Assembly: GCF_002831585.1 (NCBI RefSeq) | Contig: NZ_CP025113.1 | Span: 7,455,001-7,519,000, forward strand | Reading direction: 5' to 3' | Length of the DNA stretch: 64,000 bases | DNA from: Bradyrhizobium sp. SK17 | Lineage (GTDB): Bacteria; Pseudomonadota; Alphaproteobacteria; Rhizobiales; Xanthobacteraceae | In this document: positions 61,967 through 64,000 of the stretch, piece after piece | Layout: each line of letters opens with the position of its first letter | Numbering within the stretch: position 1 is the stretch's first letter | The notes under the pieces: generated by a model | What the model was told of the DNA's origin: nothing | The model's database searches: none | The model's input: only the letters and a program-made list of their open reading frames with translations | Position numbers and translations under genes: made by a program

Positions 61967-62983
61967 ATGGGGCGGACTTACAAGCAGCTCTGCCTGGAGG
62001 AGCGATGCGAGATTGCCAGGCTTTCGGCCGGTGGTAGCTCGATCCGGCAAATCGCGGCAGCTTTGGATCGCCCGCCATCAACGATCTCTCGGGAGCTGAA
62101 CCGCAATTCTGGCGTTCAGGTCGGTTACAAGCCCAGCTATGCCCAGCAACAGATGCGAGCGCGGCGCTGGACGGGCTCTCGCCTCGAACGAGAGCCCGGC
62201 CTGCGCCGCGCGGTGTTGGAACGTCTTGGTCGGGGCTGGTCGCCCGAGCAGGTCGCCGGCCGGCTGGCGCGTGAGCACGGCCGCAGGGTGATCTCCTATG
62301 AGAGCATCTACCGCTTCATCTATGCCCAGCTCACCCGCACCTCGGACTTCAGCTGGCGACGCTATTTGCCGCGCGGCAAGAGCAAGCGCGGTCGTCGCGG
62401 CAAGCGGGGCGGCAGTCCCGCAAGCTTCATCGAAGGCCGTGTTTCGCTGGATCAGCGTCCCATCGAGGTCGCCGATCGCAAGACCCCGGGCCATTGGGAG
62501 GCCGACCTCATGATGTTCTCCAAATACGGTCAGCAGATCTTGGCCGTGCATGAGCGCACCTCCCGCCTGTTGCTCGGCGTCCCCCTCGCAAGCAAGCTCG
62601 CCTCCGGCGTCGCCCACCATCTCGTGCGCCTGTTCGAGGTCCTGCCACAACCGATCCGCCGGACCGTCACCTTCGACAACGGCACCGAGTTCGCAGCTCA
62701 CCTTTCCTTGCAAAGCCTCTTGATCAAGACGTTCTTCTGCGATCCCCACGCCCCCTGGCAGAAAGGTGGCATCGAGAACGCCATCGGCCGCATGCGCCGC
62801 TTCATCCCACGCAACACCGACCTTGAGAAGCTGCCGACCCGCCGCCTTCGCAAGTCCATCGCCGCCTACAACAACACCCCGCGCAAATGCCTTGACTTCA
62901 AGACCCCGACAGAGGTCTTTGCTGCTCAAGTGTTGCACTTCGAGTGTGAATCCACCTCCCGGCCTTCGCCGGGACGACACTGA
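61967..62983 (+). CDS. IS30-family transposase (stop codon lies in the interrupted repeat)
   Basis: 338 residues. The N-terminal helix-turn-helix region is YKQLCLEERCEIARLSAGGSSIRQIAAALDRPPSTISREL, typical of IS30. The catalytic triad is Asp180 (HWEADL), Asp237 (FDNGTE) and Glu270 (GGIENAIGR), with the 33-residue D-E spacing. All three residues are present and the frame is intact, so the enzyme should be active. The last eight residues (SRPSPGRH) and the TGA lie beyond the right terminal repeat, in the interrupted REP-like sequence. Confidence 0.93.
   Translation: MGRTYKQLCLEERCEIARLSAGGSSIRQIAAALDRPPSTISRELNRNSGVQVGYKPSYAQQQMRARRWTGSRLEREPGLRRAVLERLGRGWSPEQVAGRLAREHGRRVISYESIYRFIYAQLTRTSDFSWRRYLPRGKSKRGRRGKRGGSPASFIEGRVSLDQRPIEVADRKTPGHWEADLMMFSKYGQQILAVHERTSRLLLGVPLASKLASGVAHHLVRLFEVLPQPIRRTVTFDNGTEFAAHLSLQSLLIKTFFCDPHAPWQKGGIENAIGRMRRFIPRNTDLEKLPTRRLRKSIAAYNNTPRKCLDFKTPTEVFAAQVLHFECESTSRPSPGRH
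62928..62950 (-). repeat. IS30-family right inverted repeat
   Basis: 23 bases, inside the coding sequence of the transposase (residues about 321-328). Matches the left repeat in reverse complement with two differences, near the middle. Confidence 0.88.
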
Positions 62984-63480
62984 GGGTGTTGCGCGGCCTT
63001 TGAGTCAAACATCCGCATTCTCGCGACATGAACTGTCCGAGCTTTGCTTTTTCACTCCACCCTCTCTTCACAGAGGGCGCAGTAAAAGCCGGGTGCCGAT
63101 CGCACCCATGGGCCCCGTGCAAAAGGTAGAAAGCACGGGGGTAGGACCACAGGTGTAACCGGAAACAGCCCGGCTTTCCCTGCGCGATGAGTTACGGCTT
63201 ACTTCGTGCTCTCCCCGGCGAGACTTGGCGTGTTTGTTACCGTCTCCGCAACGCGCACCGCGCAATTCGAGAGACACCTGCCACTGGGGCGTCAGGACCA
63301 CACGACTTCACCGTCCGCCTCACACGCACTCGTCAGTTGCGCGCTTGGCGTCCACCGCATCTCACCGCAACACTCCTGACGATGCGCAGCGCCCCTCGAT
63401 CGGGTGAGACGGGCATATTGAACATCTGAGTTGGGTTGGATGTCAAGTTAAATTCTGAAAATCGGAACAAATAGACCGCC
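62984..63480. other. Non-coding repeat-like region, no gene supported
   Basis: Several short frames cross this stretch but none has a ribosome binding site, domain or matching codon bias. From memory, the block at roughly 63080-63330 (including the stretch around CACGGGGGTAGGACCACAGG at 63136) resembles a sequence that recurs in Bradyrhizobium genomes and is often mis-called as small hypothetical proteins. A weak GGTGCCGATCG...CACCC dyad lies at about 63092-63110. Its function is unknown to me. Confidence 0.5.
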
Positions 63481-63485
63481 GCCTC

Positions 63486-63569
63486 GTAGGATGGGTAGAG
63501 CGCAGCGAAACCCATCATTGACGCCGCGGGCACAGATCGATGGGTTTCGCTTCGCTCTACCCATCCTAC
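63486..63569. repeat. Long inverted repeat (31-bp arms, 30 matches), dispersed-palindrome type
   Basis: The left arm (63486-63516) starts GTAGGATGGGTAGAGCG and the right arm (63539-63569) ends CGCTCTACCCATCCTAC. They are complementary except at one position and are separated by 22 bases. The sequence resembles common bacterial REP/RAYT-type palindromes. It lies about 120 bases before the NIPSNAP gene. Confidence 0.82.
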
Positions 63570-63690
63570 ATCCGAGTTGCCTGGCGCGTTCAACCGGCAA
63601 TACGGCCGAGCGAACACTGTGATGTGGCGCGAACCTACCGTCGAGCTATAGTCGGACGCCTCGGTCAACGACGGCTTGGAGCACCGCGGA

Positions 63691-64000
63691 ATGATTACTT
63701 GCTACCTGCGTTATGAGATCAGGCTGGGCAAGCTCGCCGATTTCGAAGCTTACGCCGCCATGTGGCTCGATCTGCTGCCGCGGTTCGGCGGCGTCCATCA
63801 CGGTTACTTCCTGCCCTCCGAAGGCGCGAGCGACGTCGCGCTGGCGATGTTCAGCTTTCCCAGCCTCGCGGCCTACGAGCAGTATAGGAAGGATTCCGCC
63901 ACCGATCCGGACGTTCAGAAGGCGATCGCCTTCGCCAAGGAGACGGGCTGCTTCACCCGCTACGACCGGTCGTTCTTCCGACCCTTGTTTCCGAAAGCGG
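63691..64000 (+). CDS. NIPSNAP family protein (runs off the window end)
   Basis: 103 residues are visible and no stop is reached. The N-terminus MITCYLRYEIRLGKLADFEAYAAMWLDLLPRFGGVHHGYFLP and the later LAMFSFPSLAAYEQYRKDSATDPDVQKAIAFAKETG are the NIPSNAP (dimeric alpha/beta barrel) pattern. FFRPLFPK near the end suggests that only a few residues are missing. Proteins of this family are small stress or metabolic proteins of unclear activity. GGAG lies at 63678-63681, about 9 bases before the ATG. Confidence 0.85.
   Translation, partial: MITCYLRYEIRLGKLADFEAYAAMWLDLLPRFGGVHHGYFLPSEGASDVALAMFSFPSLAAYEQYRKDSATDPDVQKAIAFAKETGCFTRYDRSFFRPLFPKA

Larger units (their letters stand above)
61912..62978. 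mobile_element. REP-like repeat interrupted by an IS30-family insertion sequence (IS about 61921-62956)
   Basis: The IS carries near-perfect 23-bp terminal repeats at 61926-61948 and 62928-62950 (21 of 23 match; both outer parts read TTCACA and inner parts CGAAGTGCAACACTT). Outside them, ATGGGTCCC (61912-61920) on the left and GGCCTTCGCCGGGACGAC (62961-62978) on the right, when joined, give the reverse complement of the 27-base core at 61818-61844 with one difference. TCCC is present on both sides (61917-61920 and 62957-62960) and is the likely target duplication. Confidence 0.85.

Noticed and set aside
63068-63301. 77-residue minus-strand frame, similar to sequences often listed as hypothetical proteins in this genus
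   Set aside because: No ribosome binding site, and the region looks like a repeat; the translation is likely an annotation artefact.

Overview
The window looks like chromosome of a Bradyrhizobium-type alphaproteobacterium. It is GC-rich throughout, with tightly packed operons (many ATGA or GTGA start/stop overlaps), a very large share of ABC-transporter and catabolic genes, an IS30-family element, and intergenic palindromic repeats of a kind I associate from memory with Bradyrhizobium and Rhodopseudomonas. The genus is an inference from style and memory, not from a marker gene.

Layout. (1) 1-3.6 kb: three periplasmic binding proteins of three different transporter classes (branched-chain amino acid ABC, TAXI-TRAP, Bug/TTT) with no permease beside them, then a tRNA with a CAT anticodon. 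(2) 3.8-13.1 kb, minus strand: a polyamine/opine-type ABC transporter (binding protein, ATPase, two permeases), a multi-subunit flavin amine/imino-acid dehydrogenase (two DAO-type subunits, one HcnB-like subunit, one small 2Fe-2S subunit) and a RidA imine deaminase, with a divergent LysR gene. (3) 13.2-28.0 kb, polyol module A: SorC regulator, CUT1 ABC transporter with two different ATPases, EryA-like FGGY kinase, 2-hydroxyacid dehydrogenase, FucA-like aldolase and GlpD-like dehydrogenase on the minus strand; a second FGGY kinase, a HAD-IIA protein and another class II aldolase on the plus strand. (4) 28.0-41.6 kb, polyol module B: SorC regulator, CUT1 transporter, FGGY kinase, Cof-type HAD, ATPase and GMC oxidoreductase (minus); AraM-type sn-glycerol-1-phosphate dehydrogenase, SDR, a second FucA-like aldolase (about 80% identical to that of module A) and a second HAD-IIA protein with an altered nucleophile (plus). 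(5) 41.7-46.3 kb: class III nucleotide cyclase, IlvA, M24 peptidase. (6) 46.3-55.6 kb, aromatic catabolism: MFS transporter, alpha/beta hydrolase and FAD monooxygenase (minus), then LysR, three-gene Rieske dioxygenase, MFS transporter and MarR regulator (plus). (7) 55.7-64 kb: small unknown protein, AraC regulator, DUF2066-like secreted protein, MDR dehydrogenase, enoyl-CoA hydratase, gamma-glutamyltransferase-like protein, an IS30 element inside a REP-like palindrome, a non-coding repeat region, and a NIPSNAP-family gene cut by the window end.

How it fits together. Modules A and B are built to one plan: sugar/polyol uptake, FGGY kinase, phosphopolyol dehydrogenase, DHAP-releasing FucA-type aldolase, SorC control. 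They differ in the dehydrogenase: A has a GlpD (sn-glycerol-3-phosphate type) enzyme and B an AraM/G1PDH (sn-glycerol-1-phosphate type) enzyme. I infer that they serve polyols of opposite stereochemistry at the carbon next to the phosphate. Other notable points are a complementary set of degenerate ATP-site motifs in the module A ATPase pair, a perfect 20-bp palindrome lying exactly in the spacer of the dioxygenase promoter, a perfect 14-bp hairpin between binding-protein and permease genes, and an IS element whose transposase stop codon is supplied by the repeat it interrupted.
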